Assembly: GCF_002845745.1 (NCBI RefSeq)
Contig: NZ_PIUM01000017.1
Coordinates: 51,212-115,211, forward strand
DNA from: Telmatospirillum siberiense
GTDB taxonomy: Bacteria; Pseudomonadota; Alphaproteobacteria; Rhodospirillales; Magnetospirillaceae
Direction of reading: 5' to 3'
Length of the DNA stretch: 64,000 nucleotides
Shown piece by piece: positions 54,799 to 63,902 of the stretch (its first letter is position 1; the number at the start of each line of letters is the position of its first letter). Made by a program: the position numbers and the translations under genes. Under the pieces are notes generated by a model. That model had not been told where the DNA came from and ran no database searches. It saw only the letters and a program-made list of their open reading frames with translations.

Positions 54799-55074
54799 TC
54801 ACCGAAATCCGCCGGGAAGCAGATGCCCTTTTTCATCGACGGCGGCGGGATGGTATCCCCCCTTGGCGTAACCGGTGTGCAGGGTTCCCCCGATGGCGAC
54901 CAGCAGGGCGAGGGCGACGCCCGCGGCCAGAAGCCAACTGATGGGAACGCTTTGCCATTCGGGCCCCTGGCGGCCGGCTCGGCGGGCCCGTTGCTGGGCC
55001 CAGGCCAGCCAGAGCCCCCAAAGCGCCGTCGGCAGCAGAATCGGCAGGATATATTCGATGAGGATGCGCGTCAT
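54799..55074 (-). CDS. DUF6111 family small membrane protein
   Basis: A 91-residue protein with two membrane helices (about 5–22 and 45–64) and a short C-terminal tail GYAKGGYHPAAVDEKG. The start MTRILIEYILPILLP resembles DUF6111 proteins, which commonly sit between a nudix hydrolase and the CCA enzyme in alphaproteobacteria. The function is unknown. The ATG overlaps the nudix stop by four bases. Confidence 0.8.
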   Translation of the reverse strand: MTRILIEYILPILLPTALWGLWLAWAQQRARRAGRQGPEWQSVPISWLLAAGVALALLVAIGGTLHTGYAKGGYHPAAVDEKGHLLPGGFR

Positions 55075-55742
55075 CGGACCAGGGTTTCGTAAAAATTGAC
55101 CAGCATGGCGGCCGTAGCGCCCCAAATATAGCGTTCGCCGAAAGGAATGGCGTAGAAATGGCGGGTCTCGCCCGCCGGTGTGACGCGCGAATGCCGCTGA
55201 TGATTAACGGGATTGAGCACGAAGGAAAGCGGTACCTCGAAAATCTCCTGCACCTCGAAACTTTCGGGGACCAGGGTGAAGGGCGGGTGGATCAGGCCGA
55301 CCACGGGCGCCACCTTGAAACCGGTGACGGTCACGTAATCGTCGAGCCGGCCCAGGACATCGACCGCTTCGGACGGCAGGCCGATTTCCTCCCGGGTTTC
55401 ACGCAGGGCGGCGGCCGTCGGGTCGGCATCCTCGGGTTCCATGCGTCCGCCGGGAAAGCTGATCTGTCCGCCGTGATGGGAAAGATGGGCCGTGCGTTGG
55501 GTCAGCAGAACGGTCAGGCCGTCCTCGCGCCGAACCAGGGGAACGAGAACGGCGGCGGGAACCAACTCCGTCGGAGCGGCGCGGGCCGCAGAGCCGATCG
55601 CGTCGCCGAGCAGACGCGACGTTTCCGCGTCCGAACGCCTGGACGGGGCGGTTCGGCTGGCGGCCAACGCCCGGGCGATGGCATCACGGGTCAGATCACA
55701 GAATCGAGTTTCCCGAGAGGAAAGAAAATCCCTTTGCTCCAT
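55071..55742 (-). CDS. Nudix hydrolase, CoA pyrophosphatase-like
   Basis: A 223-residue nudix protein. The nudix box GGRMEPEDADPTAAALRETREEIGL is split here as GGRMEPEDADP and ALRETREEIGL (about residues 97–121). Just before it is LLTQRTAHLSHHGGQISFPG, the pattern marking CoA- and acyl-CoA-hydrolysing members (UPF0035 type). The start at 55742 overlaps the DUF1285 gene by 52 bases, longer than other overlaps here. A later start would cut into the helical N-terminus, and none is available in frame nearby. Confidence 0.92.
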   Translation of the reverse strand: MEQRDFLSSRETRFCDLTRDAIARALAASRTAPSRRSDAETSRLLGDAIGSAARAAPTELVPAAVLVPLVRREDGLTVLLTQRTAHLSHHGGQISFPGGRMEPEDADPTAAALRETREEIGLPSEAVDVLGRLDDYVTVTGFKVAPVVGLIHPPFTLVPESFEVQEIFEVPLSFVLNPVNHQRHSRVTPAGETRHFYAIPFGERYIWGATAAMLVNFYETLVR

Positions 55743-56230
55743 ACGCCGTACAAGCGCTCCCCATCGATCGTCTCTTCCAGGCCCAGGGCCACGATCTCAT
55801 AATAGACCGAACGCGTGAGCCTGGCTTCAAGTCCTTCACGGACGGTCAGATAGGGCGGGGCGCCATCCTTCTTGCAGACGATGCGCAAGGAATGAGCCCG
55901 GTCCAGCGTGACGATCTCGTCGACGTTGGTGCGAAAACTGAAGACCGTCTCGCGTCCGGATCCACAGACGAACAGTTCAACCGCGAGGAAAGGCACGTCC
56001 TCGACTTCGATACACCCCTCCTCGCTGGGGGTGACGAGCCAGTAGCTTCCGTCGGGCCGCCGTGTCAGGGTGGAGGCAAACAGGCACACCATCTCTTTGC
56101 GGGGAATCGGCGTGCCATGATAGAACCATTTGCCGTCACGGGCGATCCTCATGTCGAGAGGTCCGTGGTTAACCCGGCACTCTCCCGATTCTTCGATCGG
56201 AGCGTCGATGATCGCTTGGTTTCGCTTCAT
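55691..56230 (-). CDS. DUF1285 family protein
   Basis: A 179-residue protein of the DUF1285 family (function unknown). It has the diagnostic RIARDGKWFYHGTPIPRKEMV segment, then LFASTLTRRPDGSYWLVTP and VEVEDVPFLAVEL-type strands. The C-terminal half is also strand rich. Soluble and cytoplasmic. First gene of the leftward DUF1285–nudix–DUF6111–CCA operon, divergent from moxR across 38 bases. Confidence 0.9.
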   Translation of the reverse strand: MKRNQAIIDAPIEESGECRVNHGPLDMRIARDGKWFYHGTPIPRKEMVCLFASTLTRRPDGSYWLVTPSEEGCIEVEDVPFLAVELFVCGSGRETVFSFRTNVDEIVTLDRAHSLRIVCKKDGAPPYLTVREGLEARLTRSVYYEIVALGLEETIDGERLYGVWSKGIFFPLGKLDSVI

Positions 56231-56268
56231 GCTTCAGCCATTTCGCTTAGTTCCCCGGAGTGATCAGC

Positions 56269-57309
56269 GTGACGTCTAATATCCAACCGTTAACGGATAC
56301 CCCTTCCGCCGATGGTCTGAGTCAGGATCCTACATCTAAAGTGGTGGGTGAGGTCGAAAGCCTCAATAGCCGATTGGCGGAAGCACGCGAAGTCATCGCT
56401 CGTGTGATCTTCGGTCAGGCCAAGGTGGTCGACGACAGCATTATCACGTTGCTGGCGGGCGGGCACGCCCTGTTGATCGGCGTTCCGGGGTTGGCCAAGA
56501 CGCGTCTGGTCCAGACGCTGGGCACCGTTTTCGGCCTCGATGCCAAACGCGTGCAGTTCACTCCCGACCTGATGCCCGCCGACATTCTGGGGTCCGAGGT
56601 TCTGGAGGAGGCTGAAAGCGGTTCCCGGTCCTTCCGCTTCATCAATGGGCCGGTGTTCTGTCAGCTTCTCATGGCCGACGAGATCAACCGCGCCAGTCCG
56701 CGCACCCAATCGGCGCTGTTGCAGGCCATGCAGGAACACAAGGTCAGCATCGCGGGTCAATATCACGATCTGCCTCAGCCGTTTCATGTGCTGGCGACGC
56801 AGAACCCGCTTGAACAGGAAGGCACCTATCCGCTGCCCGAGGCGCAGCTCGATCGTTTCCTGATGCAGATCGACGTCGATTATCCCGATCTGGAGGCCGA
56901 GCGGCATATGCTGCTGGCCACCACCGGCGCCGAGGAGGACAAGCCCGTCGCGGTCTTCGACGCGGCGGAACTGATCGCGGCGCAACAACTGGTTCGCCGG
57001 GTGCCCGTCGGCGAAAGCGTGGTCTCGGCGATCCTGACGCTGGTACGGGCCGGCCGGCCGGCCGAAAGCCCCCTTGAGATCGTCCGGCGTCACGTCGCCT
57101 GGGGACCGGGGCCGCGTGCCGCCCAGGCCCTGATGCTGGCGGTGCGGGCGCGGGCGCTGATCGATGGGCGTCTGGCGCCCTCGGTGGAGGATGTGGCGGC
57201 GCTGGCCAGACCGATCTTGCAGCATCGCATGGCCTTGGGATTTGCCGCCCGGGCCGAGGGCGTCCGGATCACCGATGTGATCGAAGCCCTGCTCGCCACG
57301 GTTCGCTGA
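56269..57309 (+). CDS. MoxR-family AAA+ ATPase
   Basis: A chaperone-like ATPase, often working with VWA or DUF58 proteins in maturation of envelope or metal-cofactor complexes. The 346-residue protein shows Walker A GVPGLAKTRLV, Walker B LLMADEINRASPRTQSALL, sensor 1 VLATQNPLEQEGTYPLPEAQ and the arginine-finger region LDRFLMQ. The start is GTG at 56269, which has GGAG 8 bases upstream; a GTG at 56260 overlaps that site. Its stop overlaps the DUF58 start by one base (TGATG). Confidence 0.94.
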   Translation: MTSNIQPLTDTPSADGLSQDPTSKVVGEVESLNSRLAEAREVIARVIFGQAKVVDDSIITLLAGGHALLIGVPGLAKTRLVQTLGTVFGLDAKRVQFTPDLMPADILGSEVLEEAESGSRSFRFINGPVFCQLLMADEINRASPRTQSALLQAMQEHKVSIAGQYHDLPQPFHVLATQNPLEQEGTYPLPEAQLDRFLMQIDVDYPDLEAERHMLLATTGAEEDKPVAVFDAAELIAAQQLVRRVPVGESVVSAILTLVRAGRPAESPLEIVRRHVAWGPGPRAAQALMLAVRARALIDGRLAPSVEDVAALARPILQHRMALGFAARAEGVRITDVIEALLATVR

Positions 57310-58175
57310 TGGTCGAGGACGTTCGCGGCTTGCAACTCGAGGCGGAGACCCTGGCCGCCTCGCTGCCGGCACTGCTGATCGCGGTGGACCGGGTGGCGGC
57401 GAATGTCACGCAAGGGGCCCACGGCCGCCGGCGCAGCGGGCCCGGCGAGAATTTTTGGCAGTTCCGCCGATATCAGCCGGGTGATCCGGCGACGGCCATC
57501 GATTGGCGACAGTCGGCGAAATCCGATCCCCTCTATGTGCGCGAGACCGAATGGGCGGCGGCGCAGACGGTCTGGGTGTGGCCCGATCCATCGCCCTCGA
57601 TGCGCTGGCGCTCGCGTTCCGATCTTCCGGAAAAACACCGCCGTGCGGCGCTGCTGGCCCTGGTCGTGGCCTTGCTGTTGTTGCAGGGGGGGGAAAGGGT
57701 CGGTCTTTTGGGGGGCGGCGAGGCGCCCGGAACCGGAACGGCCCTGTTGCCGGCGATGGCCGGCGACATGCTCGCCTCCGCCGGCGAGGGCGCTCTGCCC
57801 GATGTTCCGGTGGCACGCCGCGCGCACGTCCTGCTGCTATCCGACTTCCTGATGCCGCCGGAGCGTCTGGAGGCGCAATTGCGGCGATGGGCCGATGCCG
57901 GCGTGCAGGGACATCTGGTCCATCTTCTCGATCCCGCCGAAATTGATCTTCCCTATCAAGGTCGTGTCCGCTTTTCCGGTCTGGAGGGCGAGGGGGATGT
58001 GGAGGTGCCGCGCGCCGAGGCGTTGCGCGAAGCCTATGCGGCGCGGCTGGCGGCACATAGGGCCGCCTTGCGGGAGCTGACGGGGGCAATGGGCTGGACG
58101 CTGCTCGATCATCGCACGGACGAGGAACCGGGGGCCGCCGTGATCGCCTTGCACAACGCGTTGGCGAGGCGTTAG
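57309..58175 (+). CDS. DUF58 domain-containing protein
   Basis: A 288-residue partner of the MoxR ATPase. The DUF58 signature RRSGPGENFWQFRRYQPGD followed by AIDWRQSAKSDPLYVRE (about residues 40–78) is unmistakable, with the VWA-like strand VWVWPDPSPSMRW after it. A hydrophobic stretch (ALLALVVALLLLQGG) is part of the fold rather than a clear membrane anchor. The role is not biochemically defined. Overlaps moxR by one base. Confidence 0.93.
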   Translation: MVEDVRGLQLEAETLAASLPALLIAVDRVAANVTQGAHGRRRSGPGENFWQFRRYQPGDPATAIDWRQSAKSDPLYVRETEWAAAQTVWVWPDPSPSMRWRSRSDLPEKHRRAALLALVVALLLLQGGERVGLLGGGEAPGTGTALLPAMAGDMLASAGEGALPDVPVARRAHVLLLSDFLMPPERLEAQLRRWADAGVQGHLVHLLDPAEIDLPYQGRVRFSGLEGEGDVEVPRAEALREAYAARLAAHRAALRELTGAMGWTLLDHRTDEEPGAAVIALHNALARR

Positions 58176-58178
58176 GCC

Positions 58179-60881
58179 ATGTGGGCGTTCGGTTCGCTTT
58201 CCTTCGGCGTGCCCTGGGCTTTGGCGGCTTTCGGACTGCTTCCGGCGCTGTGGTGGTTGCTGCGGGCCATCCCTCCGTCTCCCCGGCGGCAGGCTTTTCC
58301 GGCCTTGCGTCTTCTCATCGGATTGACTACGCCGGAACGCTCGGTGGCGCGGACTCCCCTGTGGCTTCTGCTGTTGCGCATGGTTCTGGCGGTCGCGGCG
58401 ATTACCGCCGCGGCTCATCCCATTCTCGGGACGGCTCCGGTGCGCGGCGGCGGGCCGTTGCTGCTGGTGGTCGACAACGGATGGGCCGCGGCCAAATTGT
58501 GGCCGCAACGGCGTGCCGCCATGGATCGGTTGGTCGGCGAGGCGGCGCATGCCGGACGGCCCGTCGTCGTGCTGACCACCGCGCCGCCGGCCGACGGATC
58601 GCCGCTTGCGGCAAGCCGTCTGCTGCCCGCCGGCGAGGCGCAGGGCGTGGTTCAGGCGCTGGCGCCGCTGCCTTGGCCGGTCGATCGTCAGGCGGCGGGC
58701 AAGGCGCTGGCCGATGTTCCCGGAAACGGCTCGATGCGGGTGGTCTGGCTCGCCGATGGGCTGGCTGACGGGCAAAGCGCGGCTTTCGGGGCCCTGTTGC
58801 GCCGGATGGGCGGGCTGGAGGTGATGGAAGCCCCCCGGGACGCGGTGGCCAAGCTGTTGCTTCCCCCCCGGGCCGACGGCAAGGATCTGACCTCCCGTCT
58901 GCGCCGCCTGCCCGCCGCCTCGCCGGCCACGGTGAGCGTGCGGGCCGTCGACGACGCCGGGCGGACCCTGGCCGTGGAGCAGGCCGGCTTCGCGGCGGGC
59001 GAGGGCGACAGGGACGTGGTTCTGTCGATGCCGGCCGAGTTGCGCAATCGGACCTCGCGCATCGAGATCGAAGGCGAGGCGACGGCGGGGGCGGTGGCCC
59101 TGCTCGACGACCGTTGGCGCCGCCGGCCGGTCGGGCTGATCGACGACAGCGCCGGCCGTTCGACCTCGCCTTTGCTCGACGATCTGTTCTATGCCGAGCG
59201 GGCGCTGTCATCGGTGGCCGATGTGCGGCGGGGAAAGGTGGCGGAGTTGCTGGGGCGCAGCCTGTCGCTCGCCATCATGCCGGATGCCGGAGTCATGGGC
59301 GAGGAGGATGCGCGCGCCCTGCGCGCCTGGGTCGAGCAGGGCGGCGTGCTGCTGCGGCTGGCCGGCCCCAATCTGGCGCGCAATCCGGACGATCTGTTGC
59401 CGGTGCGCCTGCGCGGCGGTGGACGCATGCTGGGCGGGGCGATGAGCTGGACCCAGCCGATGACCTTGGCCCCGATGCCGGACAACGGTCCGTTCAGCGG
59501 ATTGCCGGTGCCGAAGGATCTGAAGATCGGCACTCAGCTTCTGGCCGAACCCGGTCCCGACCTCAACGATCACACCTGGGCCCGATTGGAGGATGGGACG
59601 CCGCTGGTCACCGGCGCTCCGCTCGGCAAGGGCTGGCTCGTGCTGATTCACACCACGGTCGGTCCCGCCTGGGGCGATCTCGGCTTGTCCGGTCTGTTTC
59701 CGCAAATGCTGCAGCGCCTTCTCGATCTTTCGCAGGGCTTTGCCGGCGGTATCGTCGACCATCCGCTGGCTCCGGCCGAAGTGCTCGACGGCTTCGGTCA
59801 ATTGGGGGCGCCGGGTGGAACGGTCGAGGCAATTCCGGCGAACGCCGCGCCGCCGTCCGTCGGTCCGCGGCATCCGCCCGGATATTATGGCGACGAAGGC
59901 GGCCGTCGCGCGGTCAACCTGGCCACAGACATCGGTCCGATGCAGGCCTTGAGCCTTCCCGCGGGGGCGAAGGTCACGGCGCTTGGCGCGGCCCCCTTGG
60001 AGCGCGATCTGCAACCGTTCCTGCTTTTCGCCGTGCTGTTTCTCCTGCTGCTCGATCTGTTGGCCGTGTTGGCTCTTCGCGGCCGGTTTCCGCGCAAGGG
60101 GGCGGCGGCCATGCTCGCCGTTTTCATGGCTTGCGCCATGCCGGCGCCCGGCGGGGGCGACGCCCGGGCCGCCTCCGGCCAGGGCATGGACATCGATCTG
60201 CAGGCGGCATTGCAGACCCGGCTGGCCTATGTGGTGACCGGGGATGCCCAGGTCGACGAGACGAGCCGCGCCGGCCTGTCCGGCCTCTCCCACGTTCTCG
60301 AACGGCGAACCACCGCCTCCCTGGGCGAGCCCGTCGGCGTGGACATCGGCCGCGATGCCCTGATGGTTTTTCCCCTGCTCTACTGGCCGGTGACGGGGGG
60401 GCAGGGGCCGTTGAGTTCCGCCGCGCGGGAGAAGGTCAACGATTTCATGCGGCATGGCGGGCTGATCCTGTTCGACACCCAGGATCGCGGGGACGGCGGC
60501 TCCGACAAGTTGCGCCGTCTGACTTCGGGCCTCGACATTCCGGCGTTGGCGGCGGTAACCGAGGAGCATGTGCTGACCCGTTCCTTCTATCTGCTGCGGG
60601 ACCTGCCGGGGCGGACCGAGGGGGCGCCGGTCTACGCCCAGGATGGCGGCGACCCGGCCAACGATAACGTCTCTCCGGTGATCATCGGGGCGAACGACTG
60701 GGCGGGGGCCTGGGCGGTCGATCGGCGCGGCACGCCGATCCACGCCGTGGTTCCGGGCGGCGAGCAGCAGCGGGAGATGGCCTATCGCTTCGGCGTCAAT
60801 CTGGTGATGTATGCGCTGACCGGCTCCTATAAGGCCGATCAGGTTCATCTGCCGGCCATTCTGGAACGGTTGAAGCGATGA
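58179..60881 (+). CDS. Large membrane protein: N-terminal BatA-like, C-terminal DUF4159
   Basis: A 900-residue protein. Residues 1–90 form a BatA-type N-terminus with two membrane helices (FGVPWALAAFGLLPALWWLL; WLLLLRMVLAVAAITAAAH). The middle is a long periplasmic or cytoplasmic region with VWA/GATase-like strands (LLLVVDNGWAAAKLW, VVWLADGLADG, LAIMPDAGVMGEEDARALRA). Another helix pair follows near 610–660. The C-terminal DUF4159 domain (about 670–900) includes LAYVVTGDAQVDETSR, ALMVFPLLYWPV, FMRHGGLILFDTQD and a closing REMAYRFGVNLVMYALTGSYK. It starts 3 bases after the DUF58 gene and overlaps the next gene by four. Confidence 0.88.
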   Translation: MWAFGSLSFGVPWALAAFGLLPALWWLLRAIPPSPRRQAFPALRLLIGLTTPERSVARTPLWLLLLRMVLAVAAITAAAHPILGTAPVRGGGPLLLVVDNGWAAAKLWPQRRAAMDRLVGEAAHAGRPVVVLTTAPPADGSPLAASRLLPAGEAQGVVQALAPLPWPVDRQAAGKALADVPGNGSMRVVWLADGLADGQSAAFGALLRRMGGLEVMEAPRDAVAKLLLPPRADGKDLTSRLRRLPAASPATVSVRAVDDAGRTLAVEQAGFAAGEGDRDVVLSMPAELRNRTSRIEIEGEATAGAVALLDDRWRRRPVGLIDDSAGRSTSPLLDDLFYAERALSSVADVRRGKVAELLGRSLSLAIMPDAGVMGEEDARALRAWVEQGGVLLRLAGPNLARNPDDLLPVRLRGGGRMLGGAMSWTQPMTLAPMPDNGPFSGLPVPKDLKIGTQLLAEPGPDLNDHTWARLEDGTPLVTGAPLGKGWLVLIHTTVGPAWGDLGLSGLFPQMLQRLLDLSQGFAGGIVDHPLAPAEVLDGFGQLGAPGGTVEAIPANAAPPSVGPRHPPGYYGDEGGRRAVNLATDIGPMQALSLPAGAKVTALGAAPLERDLQPFLLFAVLFLLLLDLLAVLALRGRFPRKGAAAMLAVFMACAMPAPGGGDARAASGQGMDIDLQAALQTRLAYVVTGDAQVDETSRAGLSGLSHVLERRTTASLGEPVGVDIGRDALMVFPLLYWPVTGGQGPLSSAAREKVNDFMRHGGLILFDTQDRGDGGSDKLRRLTSGLDIPALAAVTEEHVLTRSFYLLRDLPGRTEGAPVYAQDGGDPANDNVSPVIIGANDWAGAWAVDRRGTPIHAVVPGGEQQREMAYRFGVNLVMYALTGSYKADQVHLPAILERLKR

Positions 60882-62923
60882 TCCTGCCCCATCTTCTGTT
60901 CGCGCCGATTCTTCCGGTCTGGGTCTTGGCCGGCGTGGCGTTTCTCGGGCTCGCCCTGTCGGCCTGGGGCTGGCGCGGCGGTCTGCGCGCCTGGTGGCGG
61001 CTGATTCCCCTGGCGGCGGTTCTTCTGGCCTTGGCCAATCCGCGCCTGACCCGGGAAGAGGCGACGGCCCAGGACGACATCGCGGTGGTGATGGTCGACG
61101 ACAGTGCCAGCATGGCCGTCGGAGATCGACACCAGCAGAGCGAACGGGCGCTGGCCGAGGTGCAGGAGCGTCTGAAGGCGCTGCCCCATTTGGCTGTGCG
61201 GATCGAACATTTCCGTCCGGCTGCCGGACGTGACGAGGGAACGCGGTTGTTCGGCGCCCTTGATCGGGCGCTGGCCGACGTGCCCCGGCGGCGGCTGGCC
61301 GGTGTGGTGGTGATCTCGGACGGGCAGATCCACGACATTCCGGCTAAGGCGGACACGGGCGTCCCATTGCATCTGCTGCTGGCGGGACATCCGGGCGAGC
61401 GGGATCGTCGGCTGGTCGTCGAAAAGGCGCCCGGGTTCGCCATCGTCGGAACGAGCGCGACCTTGTCCTTCCGCATCGAGGATCCGGGACAGGCCGGCAG
61501 CGCCGATGTCGCGATCCGCCGCGACGGCGGGGCGGCCTCGCACGTTACGGTGCCGCTCAACCGTTCGACGACGGTCGAGGTGCCGGTCGAGCATGCCGGC
61601 CCCAACATCGTCGAGATGGAAGCGGCGGTGGCGCCGGACGAGCTGACCCCGGTCAACAATCGGGCGGCGGTTTCCATCAGTGGCGTGCGCGATCGCCTGA
61701 GGGTCTTGCTGATCTCGGGCGAACCGCATGCCGGAGAACGGACATGGCGGAACCTGTTGAAGGCGGACCCGTCGGTCGACCTTGTGCATTTCACCATCCT
61801 GCGGCCGCCCGAGAAGGACGATCGCACGCCTTTGCGCGAATTGGCGCTGATCGCCTTCCCGGTCCGCGAACTGTTCGAGGAAAAGCTGCACGGCTTCGAT
61901 CTGATCATCTTCGATCGGTACCGGCGGCGTACCGTGCTGCCTCCCGCCTATTACCTGAACATCGTCAATTATGTGAAGGGGGGCGGGGCCCTGCTGGTGG
62001 CGGCCGGACCGGAGTTCGTCAAACCCGATTCGCCTTACAACACCCCACTCGCCGACATTCTGCCGGCGGTTCCCGACGGACGGGTGGTCGAGGAGCCGTT
62101 CCTGCCGGAACTGACCGACGTCGGCCGCCGGCATCCGGTGACGGCCGATCTGAGCGGCTCGGAAAGCGAGCCGCCGCACTGGGGGCGATGGCTGCGCGTG
62201 ATCGCCAGCCGGCCGAAGGCCGAGGGCGTCACGGTGATGAGCGGTCCTCAAGGATTGCCGCTTCTGATGCTCGACCGTGTCGGCGACGGCCGGGTGGCCG
62301 AACTGATGAGCGACACGGTGTGGCTGTGGGCGCGCGGTTGGGACGGGGGCGGACCGCAGGTGGAACTGACCCGGCGCCTGGCTCATTGGTTGATGAAGGA
62401 ACCAGAGCTGGAAGAGGAACAATTGACCGCCGATATCCGTGGCGAGCGCATGCATGTTCAGCGGCGCAGCCTTGCCAAGGGCGATATCGACGTCACGGTG
62501 ACGGCGCCCGATGGCGGGCAGCGCAAGCTGCATCTGGCGGACCAGGGCGACGGACGGAGCACGGGGGAGATGGTCATCGACCAGCCCGGCCTGTGGCGGA
62601 TCGACGACGGCCAGCGTGTCGCCTTGAGCGGCGCGGGCCTGCTCAATCCCGTCGAAATGTCGGAGCTGCGGGCGACGCCCGATAAGCTCAAGCCCGTGGT
62701 CGAGGCGTCGGGGGGCGGTTGGCGATGGATCGCCGACGGCGTTCCGGATCTGCGCATGGTCGCGCCGCAGGCACGGACGGCCGGTTCGGGGTGGTTCGGC
62801 TTCCGTGCCAATGGCGATAAGATCGTTACCGCCGTTCATGACAGTCCGTTGCTGCCCGATTGGCTGCTGCTGGTCCTGTCCCTGGGCGGACTGATCGTCG
62901 CCTGGTGGCGGGAGGGACGGTAA
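60878..62923 (+). CDS. Membrane protein with VWA-like and glutamine-amidotransferase-like regions
   Basis: A 681-residue protein. Two N-terminal helices (about 8–28 and 38–53) are followed by a VWA-like segment with a MIDAS-type DDSAS motif (IAVVMVDDSASMAVGD, about 64–79) and VVVISDGQIHDIP. Next come an Ig-like stretch and a GATase1-like domain (LRVLLISGEPHAGERTWRN, about 270–480) with LIIFDRYRR and GGALLVAAGPEF. A final helix lies near 655–675. In the family this gene completes the MoxR–DUF58–BatA/DUF4159 set. Catalytic residues of a true amidotransferase are not obvious. Confidence 0.87.
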   Translation: MILPHLLFAPILPVWVLAGVAFLGLALSAWGWRGGLRAWWRLIPLAAVLLALANPRLTREEATAQDDIAVVMVDDSASMAVGDRHQQSERALAEVQERLKALPHLAVRIEHFRPAAGRDEGTRLFGALDRALADVPRRRLAGVVVISDGQIHDIPAKADTGVPLHLLLAGHPGERDRRLVVEKAPGFAIVGTSATLSFRIEDPGQAGSADVAIRRDGGAASHVTVPLNRSTTVEVPVEHAGPNIVEMEAAVAPDELTPVNNRAAVSISGVRDRLRVLLISGEPHAGERTWRNLLKADPSVDLVHFTILRPPEKDDRTPLRELALIAFPVRELFEEKLHGFDLIIFDRYRRRTVLPPAYYLNIVNYVKGGGALLVAAGPEFVKPDSPYNTPLADILPAVPDGRVVEEPFLPELTDVGRRHPVTADLSGSESEPPHWGRWLRVIASRPKAEGVTVMSGPQGLPLLMLDRVGDGRVAELMSDTVWLWARGWDGGGPQVELTRRLAHWLMKEPELEEEQLTADIRGERMHVQRRSLAKGDIDVTVTAPDGGQRKLHLADQGDGRSTGEMVIDQPGLWRIDDGQRVALSGAGLLNPVEMSELRATPDKLKPVVEASGGGWRWIADGVPDLRMVAPQARTAGSGWFGFRANGDKIVTAVHDSPLLPDWLLLVLSLGGLIVAWWREGR

Positions 62924-63005
62924 GGGGCGGAAGTTTCGGGCGCGAAAGCGCAGTCGATTCGCCATCCGATGCTTGGTGGCGGCTATCCATATTGGGGACG
63001 GGGAA

Positions 63006-63542
63006 ATGAAGAAAGCAATCTATGTTGTGGCCGGTATTTTACTCCTGGCCGGATGCACGACACATATCCATGATCAGGACGACACCATAACTGCGCCAAA
63101 GACGCCGTTCGATAAATTCACTCAGGTCATTATCCGGCCCCTTACCAGCACGGCGTCCGAGAACGACTTTCCCGATAAGGCGGTGGCCAACGTCCAGAAG
63201 GATCTGGACAAGTGCATGGCGGACGCCTTTGCCGGTACGACCTACAACCCGGCGGCACCGGACACCGAAAAGCCCACGGTGCTGATCGAGCCCGCCATCG
63301 TCGACGGCAAGAAGGTCTCCACGGCGCAGCGTATATTCTTCGGCGCATTGGCCGGCAGCTCGGCAGTTCTTATGCAGGTCAAGTTCACGGATGCCAACAG
63401 CAACGAGATTATCGCGCAACCGGTGTTCTATGCGAAGGCGGCGGCAATGAGCGGCGCATGGACCTTTGGCGCGCAAGACAATGCCATGCTGTCTCGTCTC
63501 TCCGACAATGCGTGCAACTATGTGCGGCAATACCGGCACTGA
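63006..63542 (+). CDS. Small lipoprotein, unknown function
   Basis: A 178-residue lipoprotein: MKKAIYVVAGILLLAGCTTH has a strong signal and a textbook lipobox LLAGC (Cys17). The mature part begins with an acidic linker, then VIIRPLTSTASENDFPDKAVANVQ and a two-stranded core (TVLIEPAIVDGKKVS, LMQVKFTDANSNEIIAQPVFY). This broadly resembles DUF4410-like lipoproteins, but I do not assign that family. GGGGAA lies directly before the ATG. It follows the GATase-like gene by 82 bases and may share its transcript. A hairpin follows the stop. Confidence 0.8.
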   Translation: MKKAIYVVAGILLLAGCTTHIHDQDDTITAPKTPFDKFTQVIIRPLTSTASENDFPDKAVANVQKDLDKCMADAFAGTTYNPAAPDTEKPTVLIEPAIVDGKKVSTAQRIFFGALAGSSAVLMQVKFTDANSNEIIAQPVFYAKAAAMSGAWTFGAQDNAMLSRLSDNACNYVRQYRH

Positions 63543-63555
63543 TTGAATTCCACGT

Positions 63556-63578
63556 GCCCGCCGGCTTGGTCGGCGGGC
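63556..63578 (+). terminator. Terminator hairpin after the lipoprotein gene
   Basis: GCCCGCCG-GCTTGGT-CGGCGGGC (8-bp stem) begins 14 bases past the stop and is followed by TTTCAT. Confidence 0.65.
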
Positions 63579-63585
63579 TTTCATA

Positions 63586-63787
63586 GTCTTCTCTCCCTCG
63601 CCCCTTGTGGGAGAGGGCGGCGAGCGTAAGCGAGCGGGTGAGGACTTAGCGTCGGCGCGACATAAAGACTTGTCCGTTCCTGCACACTTTTTCCGCGCTC
63701 CCGCGCGTAAGTCCCCTCACCCAACTCGCTTCGCTCGTCCCCTCTCCCGCAAGGGGCGAGGGGAGATTTTTCTTATGCTAGCGCATA
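63586..63787. repeat. Long palindromic intergenic element, copy C
   Basis: The third copy, about 200 bp. The core GACATAAAGACTTGTCCGTT…CACACTTTTTCCGCGCTCCC and the right arm (CCCTCACCCAACTCGCTTCG…) closely match copies A and B. The left arm (CTCCCTCGCCCCTTGTGGG…) is shorter, with CGAGCGTAAGCGAGCGGG in place of the GCCGCTTTAGCGGC seen in A and B. It sits between the lipoprotein gene and the convergent transposase. Confidence 0.8.
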
Positions 63788-63814
63788 TGGGCAGGGACGC
63801 CGGTGCCACTGAAA

Positions 63815-63843
63815 GATTGCTTAGCCTTTAGGTTCGCAATGAC
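63815..63843. repeat. Half copy of the REP-like palindrome
   Basis: GATTGCTTAGCCTTTAGGTTCGCAATGAC matches the right half of the element at 34768–34848; the left half is missing. Confidence 0.55.
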
Positions 63844-63902
63844 GGGAAACCAACCGCGATCACCCTGTCAAACCCTCTGTGTCGGGGTACTAGTGCATTG
63901 AC

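Noticed and set aside
60845..62965. 706-codon open frame antisense to the VWA/GATase-like gene
   Set aside because: Shadow of a well-supported gene; composition is arginine, glutamine and histidine rich.
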